Assembly: GCA_019915135.1 (NCBI GenBank)
Contig: JAHLMK010000015.1
Coordinates: forward strand, 1,240,001 to 1,304,000
DNA: 64,000 bases
Source: Strobilurus pachycystidiatus
Lineage: Eukaryota; Basidiomycota; Agaricomycetes; Agaricales; Physalacriaceae
Reading direction: 5' to 3'
This document shows, in pieces, positions 10,619 through 21,449 of the stretch (position 1 is the first letter of the stretch; every line of letters begins with the position of its first letter). Under the pieces are notes generated by a model that saw nothing but the letters and a program-made list of their open reading frames with translations, did not search any database and had not been told where the DNA came from. The position numbers were made by a program, and so were the translations under genes.

Positions 10619-11953
10619 ATGTCCAGTACTGAACATGGATTTACGAACGCGAAGGCGCAGATAGTTGGTCTCTTCATTGAGTGCCTGCTGTATGGGTGCG
10701 TGCTTGCATCATCTGTGACTGTGGGCGTGGAGCTGACGACTGTCAAATAGTACGTCCTTCGAAACTTGGCACGATAGCTGCTTGCTAACGTAAAACTATC
10801 GAAGGGATCTTCTTCGTGTCATTCCTGTTTTGCTCGAAGGGCCTCGTGTGGCAAGACGGACGCTTCAAGCGCAGGCATCTGTGCAACTGGCCGTTGATCA
10901 TTTCTACCTCCATGCTCTTCATTTTCGCGAGCATGGATGTTTCACTGGGCTTGGCTATCAATCTACAAGGGTTCATCTACTACTCTGGAGATCCCGCCAC
11001 ATGGTTTGGCAACATGGGCTCCATACTCTTCATCTTGAAAAGAGTGGACTACGTCGTACAGACTTTCATCGGCGATTCCATCTTAGTGAGTTTTTCCACT
11101 CGGTGTTCTCGTTCGTTGATTCAGGTGTGCATTAATCCAGATCTATCGTTGTTGGGTCATACATGGACGTAAAGCTATGGTTGTGATCTTCCCTATCCTG
11201 TTCTTGCTTGGGGAAACAGGTATCTCTCATTTCTTCCTCATCTTTCACGGGCATTGACACGTTCATGGCGAAGCCTGTGGCGCTATGATCGTCTATACGC
11301 AAGCTCATCTGGAACCCGGTGTTGACGTCGACTCGCAGCTGACACCATACCTGATGAGTATGCTGACGTTGACATTGTCGGCCAACGTGCTTACTACCTG
11401 TGAGTTCTACCTTACGACACAACTGCGCCTACTCATGTGATGAACAGCTCTCATTGTCTATCGCCTTCATGAGATTCAATGCGCTGTTGAAGATTATCAG
11501 GTGGATCGCAAGCCCGGTGCCTTGACGCGCATCAAGATTATGATGATTGAGTCGGGGCTGTTGTACACCATGACGACTCTCATCTTCTTTGCCATGTACG
11601 TGTCGTCAAACAACGCCGTCTCCGTCGCCCAGGACACAGTAAGTTCACGATGTCGTTCTGCGTCAACTTTGTTTGCCAACATCCTGCAGATTGTCCAGGT
11701 CATTGGCATTACGTTCAATCTGATCATCGTGTCGGTGGCAACCCATTCCAAGACGTCGTCTCGCGGGTCGGGTGCGTCGCGAGTACCTATGTCGCTCAAT
11801 CCTCGAATCTCTCTACAAACAACGAGCGGAAGGTATCCCGCCAGCAATAGCGACAGTCTCGAAAGTCAGACCAATCACATAAGTAAATCATGGGCAAGTT
11901 GGGAAAGACCTGTGTCGATCGCGGAAGACGTCGAAGTTGGCGAAGCCAAATAA
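10619..11953 (+). CDS. Seven-helix membrane protein, basidiomycete family of unknown function
   Basis: Plasma- or endomembrane protein by sequence. It begins MSSTEHGFTNAKAQIVG and contains successive hydrophobic helices: LFIECLLYG, FFVSFLFC, LIISTSMLFIFASM, ILIYRCWVIHGRKAMVVI, FPILFLLGETA, LTLTLSANVL and YTMTTLIFFAMYV, then IVQVIGITFNLIIVSVA. A hydrophilic Ser-rich cytosolic tail ends at VEVGEAK. The block IYRCWVIHGRK is the hallmark I associate with this large mushroom family. Introns of about 50 nt separate the helices. The joint after LLYG (near 10691-10804) is one base out of register with the next exon using simple GT-AG sites, so either the splice model or the gene is imperfect there. 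No ligand or enzymatic role can be deduced. Confidence 0.75.
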
Positions 11954-12472
11954 ACAAGTTGTCCCCTCAATTGTATCAACATGCTTCTTATATGGAACCA
12001 TCTTACCTATCGTCGTCTCCTTCGGTTTTTTTTGCCACCAGAGCCATCCAAATCAACAATCACACAAGATTACCGGGATACGTACACTGAGCACTCAACT
12101 GCGCCACAGCCAGGGCACTTGTCACCGATTTTCCGCTGAGTGTCATTGAGAGTTCATTGTGGGCAATTCATGTCTATCGCCTCTGACGCAATTCTCTGAC
12201 TTGTAATCATTCACGCAACCGCGCTTGCACAGGTTTTGAAGTTAAGTTGACTGTTACACGGGCCCAAGGAGCATGGCAGCTGTGCATGCCATCAATCAAG
12301 GTCATCTACTTACTGACTTGGCTCTTCTGAATTCAAGTTGATCATCCATGCCATGTAGGACGCTTTTGAATGATTGAATGCTTCATTCGCGAATAGGACG
12401 CCAGCCTGAGGGACTACCTGAATATAGAATAGCGAGGTTGACACCGTTCGCGTCTTCGCTACTAGTAGTACT
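11954..12472. other. Intergenic region
   Basis: About 520 bp. No coding signal, tRNA or repeat was recognised; it presumably contains the 3' end of the membrane-protein gene and the promoter of the next gene. Confidence 0.4.
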
Positions 12473-13421
12473 ATGGATTCACTTGTGCCAACAAGGTGGG
12501 CATGCACACTCTCATCATCTATGATACATCGCTCACACAACTGAGCGGCAGATCCAGCTCCAAAAATGAGCCAGTCTTCTCGTACCACGAGAAACCATCG
12601 GAGACGCTCACCAGAGAGGAATGCACCACATTCGTCACGGAATTGCGTAGGGTGGCGGCGATGTCAGTGCAGACCGATGAGAATGAGTTGCCCAATTACC
12701 AGTGCATCTCCAGAGGCGATCCTGTGGAAGCGCTTCAGGACAAAGTCATCGCGTGCGCTCGAGAAGAAGAGAATGGACAGTTGCTAGGATTCATATCTGC
12801 GGTCTTGGTGAGCACGAACAACCACAGTCAACGCAGGTCGCCACTTACATACCTTTACCCATGCAGTTACCCATTCCATCGCTGCCAAATCCGGTGCTTC
12901 ATATGGGACTCACATGTGTTGTCCCGTTCGCGAGATCCTCTGGCTTGACAAAGACGCTCACCGCCATCATCGCACTGCAATATCTACAAAACCACCCAAG
13001 CCCAAAAGTTTGGGTATCGAATGTTTCGCGTGTGAGCTCTGTCATCGGAAACACAGCCGTCTGGGGAGACGAAGTGTATCCCTCTCCCAAATATCCGGTT
13101 GGCTGCCCGCCACCGACACCAACGCATACACTTATCGCCAAAGCGATTTGCGAGACACCTGCGATCCGGAAGTCTATCTACCTTCGCGATGATATCGCCT
13201 TCGACAGCATCAATTGGTTGTTCAAAGGATACATGAACGACTCTTCCTTGTCGGCGTTCGTAAAAATTTCCGAACAAGGCCCGGGGGGTGGGCATAGAGA
13301 CAGCAGAGTGGACGCCTTTTACAGAGAAAAGTTGGAACAAAGTGCCGACGTCATGTTGGTTGTAGGTAACTATTCGATGGAAACGATATCTAGATATCTG
13401 CAAAGTAGGGCGAAGCTATAA
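12473..13421 (+). CDS. Uncharacterised protein with an acetyltransferase-like ARSSGLT patch
   Basis: Three exons, 12473-12495, 12552-12807 and 12867-13421, splice in phase to 277 residues: MDSLVPTR joined to SSSKNEPVFSYHE, with LLGFISAVL joined to LPIPSLPNPVLHMGLTCVV. The next part reads PFARSSGLTKTLTAIIALQYL and VWVSNVSRV. The ARSSGLTKTLT segment and the surrounding beta-alpha pattern resemble motif A of GNAT acetyltransferases (R-x-x-G-x-G/A), but the match is weak, so no enzymatic function is claimed. No signal peptide or membrane segment is visible. The start codon lies only 23 nt before the first intron. An ATG-less reading through that intron is open, but splicing gives a proper start. 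Confidence 0.7.
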
Positions 13422-13833
13422 CGAATGTGGCGTACATATTGCATGCTTCACTTGTGTCACCGTACTAGTCGGGGTACTCGACCGTCGACTTTTGAGCAAC
13501 CAGAGCCAAGACCACTAACTCACTGACTCACTGACGTGTCCCAAGAGTCGGACTTGCGACTCGAAGTTCTCGATTCAGACAACGTCGACCTTCGAGCAAT
13601 AGTGATTTGTGCGATCGAGGATATGATTGACCAGGACGTTAAGGACAAGAATGCGAGATTTGCAAATTTGATCACTCGGAAACCTCGTATTACCGTCGTC
13701 CCGACTCCCCGAGCGGCGAGTTGCCACTCGGCGCTCGCGCTCACCAACGACCGTCACTCGCGACGCGTCTGACGTCACGCCGCCGCTCGCGAGTCGCGAG
13801 TCGCGACGACCGTCGACCGACGCTCTAGGCAAG
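13422..13833. repeat. GAGTC/GACTC-rich low-complexity spacer
   Basis: No gene. The stretch is built from overlapping GACTC, GAGTC, CACTCG and GTCGCGA words, for example ACTCACTGACTCACTGACGT near 13518 and a short tandem of CGCGAGT near 13784-13805. It directly follows the 3' end of tRNA-Val(CAC). The pattern is degenerate, not a clean tandem array. Confidence 0.5.
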
Positions 13834-13840
13834 AAAAAAA
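13834..13840 (-). terminator. RNA polymerase III terminator of tRNA-Val(CAC)
   Basis: Seven T residues on the minus strand (A run on the plus strand), one base beyond the discriminator end of the tRNA. Confidence 0.75.
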
Positions 13841-13841
13841 C

Positions 13842-13922
13842 TGGTTCAGCCCGTGCTCGAAACGGGGACCTTCTGTGCCATTCAGTGTGAGACAGAAATC
13901 ATAACCACTAGACCACTGAACC
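13842..13922 (-). tRNA. tRNA-Val (CAC anticodon) with an 8-nt intron
   Basis: On the minus strand GGTTCAG (13922-13916) pairs with CTGAACC (13849-13843), and the discriminator is A (13842). The D arm has AGTGGTTA. The anticodon stem TCTGT pairs with ACAGA if an 8-nt insertion, CTGAATGG, is removed after loop position 37; the mature loop is then CTCACAC with anticodon CAC. This matches the loop of the intronless tRNA-Val(AAC) at 1468. The T arm is CCCGT-TTCGAGC-ACGGG. The intron is at the canonical nuclear position 37/38. Confidence 0.9.
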
Positions 13923-14127
13923 TTCCAGTACTGGCCCCTACTGATTTATCATCGGCCATCCGTCTCCCATACGTTGCTCACTCGGTTCTAATATATATTG
14001 AAGGAATGCCGTCACGAACTCATTATCACCCTTGAAAGCCTGAATGAAAGCCCATGCAGTGACGTTTGGGTAAACTCCAACCACTCCAGTACGCCGACGT
14101 TCCCCAACGCCGAACTACTGTCAGTCT

Positions 14128-14154
14128 GTACAGTGTGTACAGCAGGTGTACAGT
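14128..14154. repeat. Three TGTACAG repeats upstream of the ABC transporter
   Basis: TGTACAG occurs at 14128-14134, 14137-14143 and 14148-14154, about 380-410 bp upstream of the transporter ATG. Each contains the palindrome TGTACA. It could be a regulatory repeat; no binding factor is known to me. Confidence 0.4.
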
Positions 14155-14480
14155 GCCCGAAGGTGCCCGGGTTCGGTCCGAGTCTACGAATGGGGCTACC
14201 CTCCGCCTGCCTCCCTGCAGGATCCTGGCTTATTGGCTGCGTCCATCTCTGAAGTGCTCCCCTTCCTGCCACTGCCGAGCATGTCCTCTGCGCGAATTCG
14301 TCAAGTGCGCTTGAAGACGTGGCAGTGCTGCCGCACTCTTCTTGCCGTGCAGCGTGTCGGATCCGGAGCGACCTAACCGGATTTACTCAGCGCAAGTTGC
14401 AGCGCCGATTTAGGCTCCTGTCCTGTTGCGGAGCTGTATGAGATTGCGTGTTTCCTCTCTGTCAACGGGCCTTGCGCTTC

Positions 14481-14487
14481 TATATAA
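14481..14487 (+). promoter_or_regulatory. TATA box of the ABC transporter gene
   Basis: TATATAA 49 bp upstream of the ATG at 14536, a normal distance for a fungal TATA element. Confidence 0.6.
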
Positions 14488-14535
14488 TTAGACTCGCTTC
14501 TCTGGCCCACCGTCATTACTTTTCCCTCTCCCATC

Positions 14536-17500
14536 ATGAATAACCACGATCCACCACCCGTGGCCGAAAAGTCACCCTACGACCAGCAAGACCAGGATCA
14601 TTTCTCAACGCGCACTGCCGTCGACTCTCTCGATGACAACGCCCAGCAGGAGGTCATCCAGCTCGTCCGCACAGTCACGAATGCTTCCATCGCCCAACAG
14701 GGCCTTTCCGAAGGCGACAATCCTTTCGAAGGTGCACACGATTCACTCACCACCCAAGTCTAATACTCACGCTGGCCAGGGAGTCTCGATCCACGTCTGA
14801 ACCCCAACTCGGGGACCTTCGACTTCCACCTCTGGATTCGCAATATACTCAGTCTCGCCAAGCGCGATCATGACCGCCAGAGACGCACAGCAGGTGTATC
14901 CTACCGGGGGCTCAATGTATTCGGTTACGGTAAACCAACTGATCATCAAAAGACGGTCGGGAACGTCCTCATGGACCTACCCGGGATGGTCAGCAGCATG
15001 TTCGGCAAGAGTAAAGGCAGACGTATAGACATTCTTCGCGACTTTGAAGGTCTCATCAAAGCGGGCGAGATGCTCGTCGTTTTGGGCCGCCCAGGAAGGT
15101 ACGACATCCATTAGCTCGCTCTGCATCTTACTCATTCCCCGTGCTCAGTGGATGCACTACGCTTTTGAAGTCTATTTCCGGTGAAACACACGGGTTCTTT
15201 CTTGAAAAAGATGCGCACATTAATTATCAAGGTGAGACACAGTTTCATTAGGTATGGAAGACTTGGTCTCATAGCTCGTCTTAGGTATCCCATGGGAGAT
15301 GATGCACAAGGACTTTCGTGGCGAGGTCATATACAACGCCGAAACCGACGTGCATTTCCCAAATTTGACGGTCGGAGAAACTCTGTCTTTCGCAGCCAAG
15401 GCGCGTACACCGCGCACTCGCCTGCCTGGCGTGACCCGCGACATGTACGCAGACCATATGCGCGACGTCATAATGGCGGTGTTCGGTTTGAGCCACACCT
15501 TCAATACCAAGGTCGGGAACGACTTTGTGCGTGGCGTGTCGGGAGGCGAGAGGAAGCGTGTCAGTATCGCCGAGGCCGCTCTCAGTGGAAGTCCCTTGCA
15601 GTGTTGGGACAACTCTACTCGTGGCTTGGATAGCGCAACTGCTCTCGAGTTCGTGAAGACTATTCGGCTCTCCACGAACTATACCGGAGCTGCCGCTGTA
15701 GTCGCGATCTATCAGGCATCGCAGGATATATACGACGTAAGTAAGTCCAGTTGACATCCATCAATCTGTCCGCTCACGATATTCCCAGATCTTCGACAAG
15801 GTCGTCGTTCTTTACGAAGGTCGTCAGATTTACTTTGGCCATATCCACGCAGCGAAGGAGTTCTTCGTGAACCTGGGATTTCACTGCCCTGACCGCCAGA
15901 CCACCGCAGACTTCTTGACGTCTCTCACCAATCCGGCGGAGCGCGAAGTACGACCCGGCTTTGAGGCGAAGGTCCCTCGCACACCCGACGAGTTTGCCAG
16001 AGTTTGGAAGGAGAGCGAGGACCGGCAGCGTCTTCTCAAGGAGATCGCCGATTTTGATCATGAGTACCCAGTTGGCGGTGACAGAATTGCGCAGTTCCGT
16101 CAATCCAGGAAGAGTGATCAGGCAAAGGGAATGTAAGCGCGTCTTAACTCCCCCATTCATCCGGTACTAACTTCGCACAAGGCGCTCCCGGTCGCCGTAC
16201 ACGATATCAAAACCGATGCAGATTCGCCTTTGCTTGAAACGCGGCTTTCAGCGTTTGCGAGGCGACATGTCTTTATTCTTATCAAACGTCATCGGGAACT
16301 TCATCATGGGCCTCATAGTTTCCAGTATCTTCTACGATTTGCCTCACGACACGAGCAGCTTCTACAACCGTAGCGCCCTCATTTTCTTCGCTATCCTTAT
16401 GAACGCCTTCAGCAGTATTCTTGAGGTAAGTTTATGTCCCGTTGCACACAGCATACATTTACATATGGTCTTCAGATTCTCACATTGTACGAGCAACGCC
16501 CTATTACGGAGAAGCACGCACGGATGGCATTCTATCACCCCGCCTCTGAAGCAGCAGCAGCCATGATCTGTGACTTACCCAACAAAATTCTGACCGCCAT
16601 CTCATTCAACACTGTCATCTACTTTATGGCCAATCTGCGCCGCGAAGCCGACCACTTCTTCATCTTCCTGGTCTTCTCTTTCGCGTGTACATTATCCATG
16701 TCTATGATCTTCCGGAGCATTGGTGCCCTGTCGCGTACGATATCACAGGCTATGGCACCTGCCGCGCTCATGATCCTTGCTCTGGTCATCTACACCGGTT
16801 TCACGATCCCCATCTCTGGGATGCACCCTTGGTTCCGATGGATTAACTACGTGAACCCTATTGGATATGCTTTTGAGAGCTTGATGGTCAATGAGTTTGA
16901 CGGCCTCTACTTCTCCTGCGCGGTGTTTGTCCCTTCTGGGTCGGATTATGATGCGTATCCGCTCGACAACAAGGTGTGCTCTGTTACCGGCGCTGAAGTT
17001 GGTTCGGACATGGTCTCTGGGACTATCTATCTGGAGAAGACTTACTCGTACTATCATTCTCACCTGTGGAGGTATGTACGCCGATTTTGGTTTTCCAGCC
17101 TCTTTGGTTGATTTTGACTCCCAATTCAAGGAACCTGGGTATATTGTTTGCGTTCATCATCGGCTTTTGCGCGTTCTACTTAACAGCGACCGAGCTCATC
17201 ACCGCTGCCAAATCTAGGGGTGAAGTTCTCCTCTTCCGGCGGGGACATGTACCCAAGGTCGCCACTAAGACGGACGAGGAAGGCTTGGGTGATACCAAGG
17301 CGGAAACCAGGGCAGCGCTTGAGAGTGAAGGGGGCGACGGCGGTTCCATTAAGCTGCAGAAACAGACTGCGATCTTCCACTGGGAGGATGTTTGTTACGA
17401 CATCAAGATCAAAGGAGAACCGCGTCGTTTGTTGGATCATGTCGATGGTTGGGTTGAACCCGGTACACTTACTGCTCTCATGGTGTGTATATCGTTCGCT

Positions 17501-19706
17501 CTCTCTTATCTTTCTCACTCCTATCCAGGGCGCATCAGGTGCTGGAAAGACAACCCTTCTCGATGTTCTCGCCAGCCGCGTCACTATGGGCGTTGTGTCT
17601 GGATCTATGCTTGTTGATGGGCACGAACGCGATGATTCCTTCCAGCGCAAAACGGGATACGTTCAGCAGCAAGATCTGCATTTGCAGACTTCCACTGTCC
17701 GCGAGGCCTTGGAGTTCAGTGCGAGGTTGCGCCAGCCACGCGAGACTCCTGACAGTGAGAAGGTGGTGTACGTCAACGAGGTTATCCGCCTCCTTGAAAT
17801 GGAGACCTATGCCGATGCCGTCGTCGGTGTTCCCGGTGAAGGTGAAAATTGTTTCGGAGTTCATCGCCTTGTTGGCTCACTGTCATACCAGGTCTGAACG
17901 TCGAACAGCGTAAACGTCTTACAATTGGTGTCGAGTTAGCAGCAAAGCCCCAGCTTTTGCTCTTCTTGGATGAGCCTACCTCAGGTCTTGACAGGTACTT
18001 CTTCCACCTTTTCCTCAGAGAATCCCTTTGACTCAGCCTTCTAGCCAAACTGCGTGGTCTATCTGTACCCTCCTACGCAAGCTCGCAGCCAACGGCCAAG
18101 CTATCCTTTGTACCATCCACCAGCCTTCAGCTTTGCTTTTTCAGGAATTCGATCGTCTCCTTTTCCTCGCCCGCGGTGGTCAGACTGTCTACTATGGCGA
18201 TATCGGGAAAGGCTCGCGTACGCTGATCGATTACTTTGAGCGCAATGGCGCACCGCCCTGCCCGCCTGATGCGAATCCCGCGGAGTGGATGCTGACCGTC
18301 ACCAACCGCTCCGTCGCTGTGTGCGACTTTCCGCAGGTTTGGAGGTCTAGCCCGGAACTTGTCGAGATCAAGAAGGAGCTGCAGAGGAAGCGAGAGGCCG
18401 CCAAGCCGAAGCAGGATGGGGACAAGTCCGCGAACATGGCATTCGCTGCGCCGGTATGGTATCAGTATCTCGTTTGCACGTATCGCGTGTTCCAGCAATT
18501 CTGGCGCACGCCGTCGTACATCTACTCTAAGGCTATGCTGTGTTCTATCTCGGTATGTCGTAGTTCTTCTTCGAGACTGAACCAGCTAACTGGCTGGTCT
18601 GATAGGCGCTCTTCATCGGTTTCTCGTTCTGGAAAGCAGACAATACGCTCCAGGGATTGCAGAATCAGATGTTCGTGGATTCATTTTTGTTGAGAGGTCA
18701 CGATTGAGGCTAACTTTTTTTGTAAACAGGTTCAGCATATTTATGTCAGTAGAAGTCCTTTGTCTATTTCCACCACTACTCACTCTGCTGCCAACAGGCT
18801 CTTCACTGTTTTCGGCAACCTCGTCAACCAGATCATGCCGCATTTCGTCACCCAGCGGTCGCTGTATGAGGTCCGCGAGCGGCCATCCAAGACCTACGCG
18901 TGGCAGGCGTTCATGCTCGCGAACATCACGGCGGAACTGCCGTGGAACTCGCTCATGTCTGTTATCATCTACTTTGGGTGGTACTACCCGATTGGGTTGT
19001 ACAGGAACGCGGAACCCACTGATCAAGTGGCGGCGAGAGGCGCTTTGGTGTTCTTGTTCCTCTGGGGGTTCTTGCTGTTCACGTCTACGTTCACGCATAT
19101 GATCATTGCTGGGATCCCGACTGCGGAGACGGGTGGGAATATTGGTATGTTTCTTCCGTCCTTCAGACTCTGATAACTCACCTCTCTTCCAAGCCAACTT
19201 GTTGTTCTCTTTGACGCTCGTCTTCTGCGGGTATGTCACGATTCTCTTTTGAGCAGTCATACTCAGCTAATGTCCCGTCCAGTATCTTGGCATCGCCCTC
19301 GACCTTCCCGCACTTCTGGATCTTCATGTATCGCGTATCACCCTTCACGTACCTCGCGAGCGGTCTCATGACCACGAGTCTCGCGAACACCAACGCCGTG
19401 TGCTCGGACATCGAGCTCAACACCATCCAGCCGCCCAGCGGCATGACGTGCGGGGACTACTTGGCGTCCTACATTCAGAGTGCCGGCGATGGGGTTGTGC
19501 ATAACCCAGACGCCACATCGAACTGCCAGTTCTGCTCGATCACCACCACCAACACGTACCTCTCGAGAATTGGGGTGCACTATGATGAGCGATGGCGAAA
19601 TTATGGGATCTTTTGGGTGTTTATTGTTTTTAACATCTTTGGCGCGCTCTTCCTGTATTGGTTGGCGCGTGTACCGAAGGGCTCCAATAGGGCTAAGAAG
19701 GTGTAG
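14536..19706 (+). CDS. PDR-type ABC transporter (ABCG full-size, NBD-TMD-NBD-TMD)
   Basis: Plasma-membrane drug/lipid efflux pump, roughly 1,400 residues in many exons. It starts [16 protein letters not shown], and GDNPFEG is joined over a 52-nt intron to [14 protein letters not shown]1 has the deviant Walker A GRPGSGCTT, signature [16 protein letters not shown] and Walker B-like [16 protein letters not shown]1 covers [17 protein letters not shown] to the loop with [19 protein letters not shown]2 has a normal Walker [13 protein letters not shown], degenerate signature [15 protein letters not shown] and Walker [16 protein letters not shown]2 ends [17 protein letters not shown]. The asymmetric degeneracy of the two ATP sites is standard for the PDR subfamily. 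All conserved blocks can be joined by GT-AG introns (for example GLDSQTAWSI, VPGEGLNVEQ), so the gene looks intact. It is preceded by a TATA box and convergent with the PLC gene. Confidence 0.95.
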
Positions 19707-20057
19707 AGGGGTGTTATGGACGTGTACTTTACTTAGGATTGTTGTTGACTCTCGTTACTTAAACGTACTGTACTGTATTTTGTATTTTTATACTTAGACT
19801 AGCATGGTTTGTATCGCTTGATGTCTGAGTAGATGAAAGTTTGGAATTTGACGACTGGAGGCAGACTGGAAGTGTTCAGTCGTGCGTTTCGATTTGTTGT
19901 TCGATCTCGGAGCCTGATGAGGGGAGATCCTCATTTCCACACTTGTCGACCGTCACGGAATCACATCATACCCCGCCTGATAATTTTCTCAAGCCGGATG
20001 CGGTGAGATGTTGACCTCGCCTTGTTCCATAAGCTTAGGCATAAATAGTATAAACAA
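19707..20057. other. Convergent 3' intergenic region
   Basis: About 350 bp between the stops of the ABC transporter (+) and the PLC gene (-). No gene seen; it is expected to hold both poly(A) regions. Confidence 0.4.
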
Positions 20058-21449
20058 TCAGTCATCAGCGTCCTCAACCCGCCACTCAACCACCACGCCA
20101 CAGCCCTCCCACTTTCCCCTATGCAAAGCACGCCAGACGCGCCACCCCTGCGCGAGGTTGCTCACTTTGGCGCAAAAGGTCGCGATGGTGTCGTCCCGGC
20201 CCACCACGTCCTGCATTACATGCACGCGGATGAACGCGAGGGGGTCTTTGGCCAGCACGGGGAACGCGAGTGGCACACCGAGAGTCTTGAGCTTGAACTT
20301 GTGGTCGCCGTCCTTGTGTATGAGCTCCACGCGCACATACAGATGCTCCGCGTCCTCTGGGAGACCCGCTATGGCCAGAACGTCGAGCGTCATGCGCACG
20401 TTCCCCTCGGGCGGGTGCTCGTCCGGGCGCAAGACGTACCCGGGCGTGCCGACAAACATGGCCTCGTTGACCTGCATGCCGCGATCCCACTCCTGCCAGT
20501 TCACGCCGACGACCTGGCTCCCGGTCCGCCAGCACCGCACAAGATCCATGTTGCTGCTCCCGATGCGTGTGCCCCTGGGGAAGACGCGCCGCAGGTGGTG
20601 GCGCGCGTGGGCGAGGAGCGCGCGCGGGGCGAAGCGGTGCACGGCGGACTCGGAGATGTTGATCATGATGTGCGGGGGGAAGTGCGGGGGCGTGAAAATG
20701 GAGGGGGTAGACACCCACGTGCGGCTAGTGGGCTTGAACGAGCGCGCGTAGAACCCGAGCGCGGCGAGGGCGGGGGAGATCTTGCTCGGGGGAGGTGGGG
20801 CCTCCTCGTCAGGGTCGGACTCGGAGGAGGAGGAGGACTCGTCATCAGGCGACGGCGGCGCGTAGTACTCAATCATACACCCCACGCGCCCCATGAGGTC
20901 CCTCGGGCACACCGGCTCGCCATCGCCGACCACCTCCAGCCGCCCCTCGATCAATCGCGGCCCGAACTCCTCGCGCATAATGCGCACCATGTCCTCCTGC
21001 TCGTCCAGTCCCACGTGGCACTCCACGCTGATCAGCACCGGCCACGAGTCGTCGTCCAGCGCCGCCGCGATGGCCTCGCACACCGCGCGGAACGACACGC
21101 TCTTGGACAGCGTGTACCCGTGCGTCACGCGCCCGCCCGGCCACACGTCGATCTCCACGCACCGCCCGCCGCGTTTCAGGATGTGGCTGTACGCCGAGGC
21201 GGTGCTCTTGCCGACGAGCTGCCGCCCGAGCAGGTACGTGTTGTGCGATGTCGAGAGGAAGTAGTGGGTTAGCGGGTGGTCGGGTGATACACGCGGCACG
21301 ACGAGCGCGGGGAGTGACAGCGACGAGAGCGCGACGTTGGATAGTGATAGAGGCGGGAGCACGAAGGACGGCGGGAGCGGGTACAGGTTCACCTGCGTGT
21401 CAATCGTGAATGTGCGGTCGATGGCAGCTTCGAGCGTGGGGTCCGACAT
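20058..21449 (-). CDS. Phosphoinositide-specific phospholipase C (X-Y-C2, intronless)
   Basis: Hydrolyses PIP2 to IP3 and diacylglycerol at the plasma membrane. A single open frame of 463 codons starts at a clear ATG (21449). The X domain shows the first catalytic His in STSHNTYLLGRQL, metal ligands in CVEIDVWPGG, the second His in VTHGYTLSKSVSFR and LISVECHVG. An acidic Ser/Glu/Asp linker separates X from Y. Y follows with MINISESAVHRF and SSNMDLVRCWRTGSQVVGVNWQ, then a C2-like end (LDVLAIAGLP and FKLKTLGVPLAFPV). There is no room for PH or EF-hand domains, so it is shorter than PLC-delta type enzymes. It is strongly GC-rich and has no introns, unlike every neighbour. A 383-codon plus-strand frame through it is only a composition shadow. 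Confidence 0.93.
   Translation of the reverse strand: MSDPTLEAAIDRTFTIDTQVNLYPLPPSFVLPPLSLSNVALSSLSLPALVVPRVSPDHPLTHYFLSTSHNTYLLGRQLVGKSTASAYSHILKRGGRCVEIDVWPGGRVTHGYTLSKSVSFRAVCEAIAAALDDDSWPVLISVECHVGLDEQEDMVRIMREEFGPRLIEGRLEVVGDGEPVCPRDLMGRVGCMIEYYAPPSPDDESSSSSESDPDEEAPPPPSKISPALAALGFYARSFKPTSRTWVSTPSIFTPPHFPPHIMINISESAVHRFAPRALLAHARHHLRRVFPRGTRIGSSNMDLVRCWRTGSQVVGVNWQEWDRGMQVNEAMFVGTPGYVLRPDEHPPEGNVRMTLDVLAIAGLPEDAEHLYVRVELIHKDGDHKFKLKTLGVPLAFPVLAKDPLAFIRVHVMQDVVGRDDTIATFCAKVSNLAQGWRVWRALHRGKWEGCGVVVEWRVEDADD

Noticed and set aside
20121..21272. 383-codon plus-strand open frame through the PLC gene
   Set aside because: It is antisense to a clear PI-PLC; the His/Arg/Ala-rich translation is a by-product of high GC and has no family motifs.
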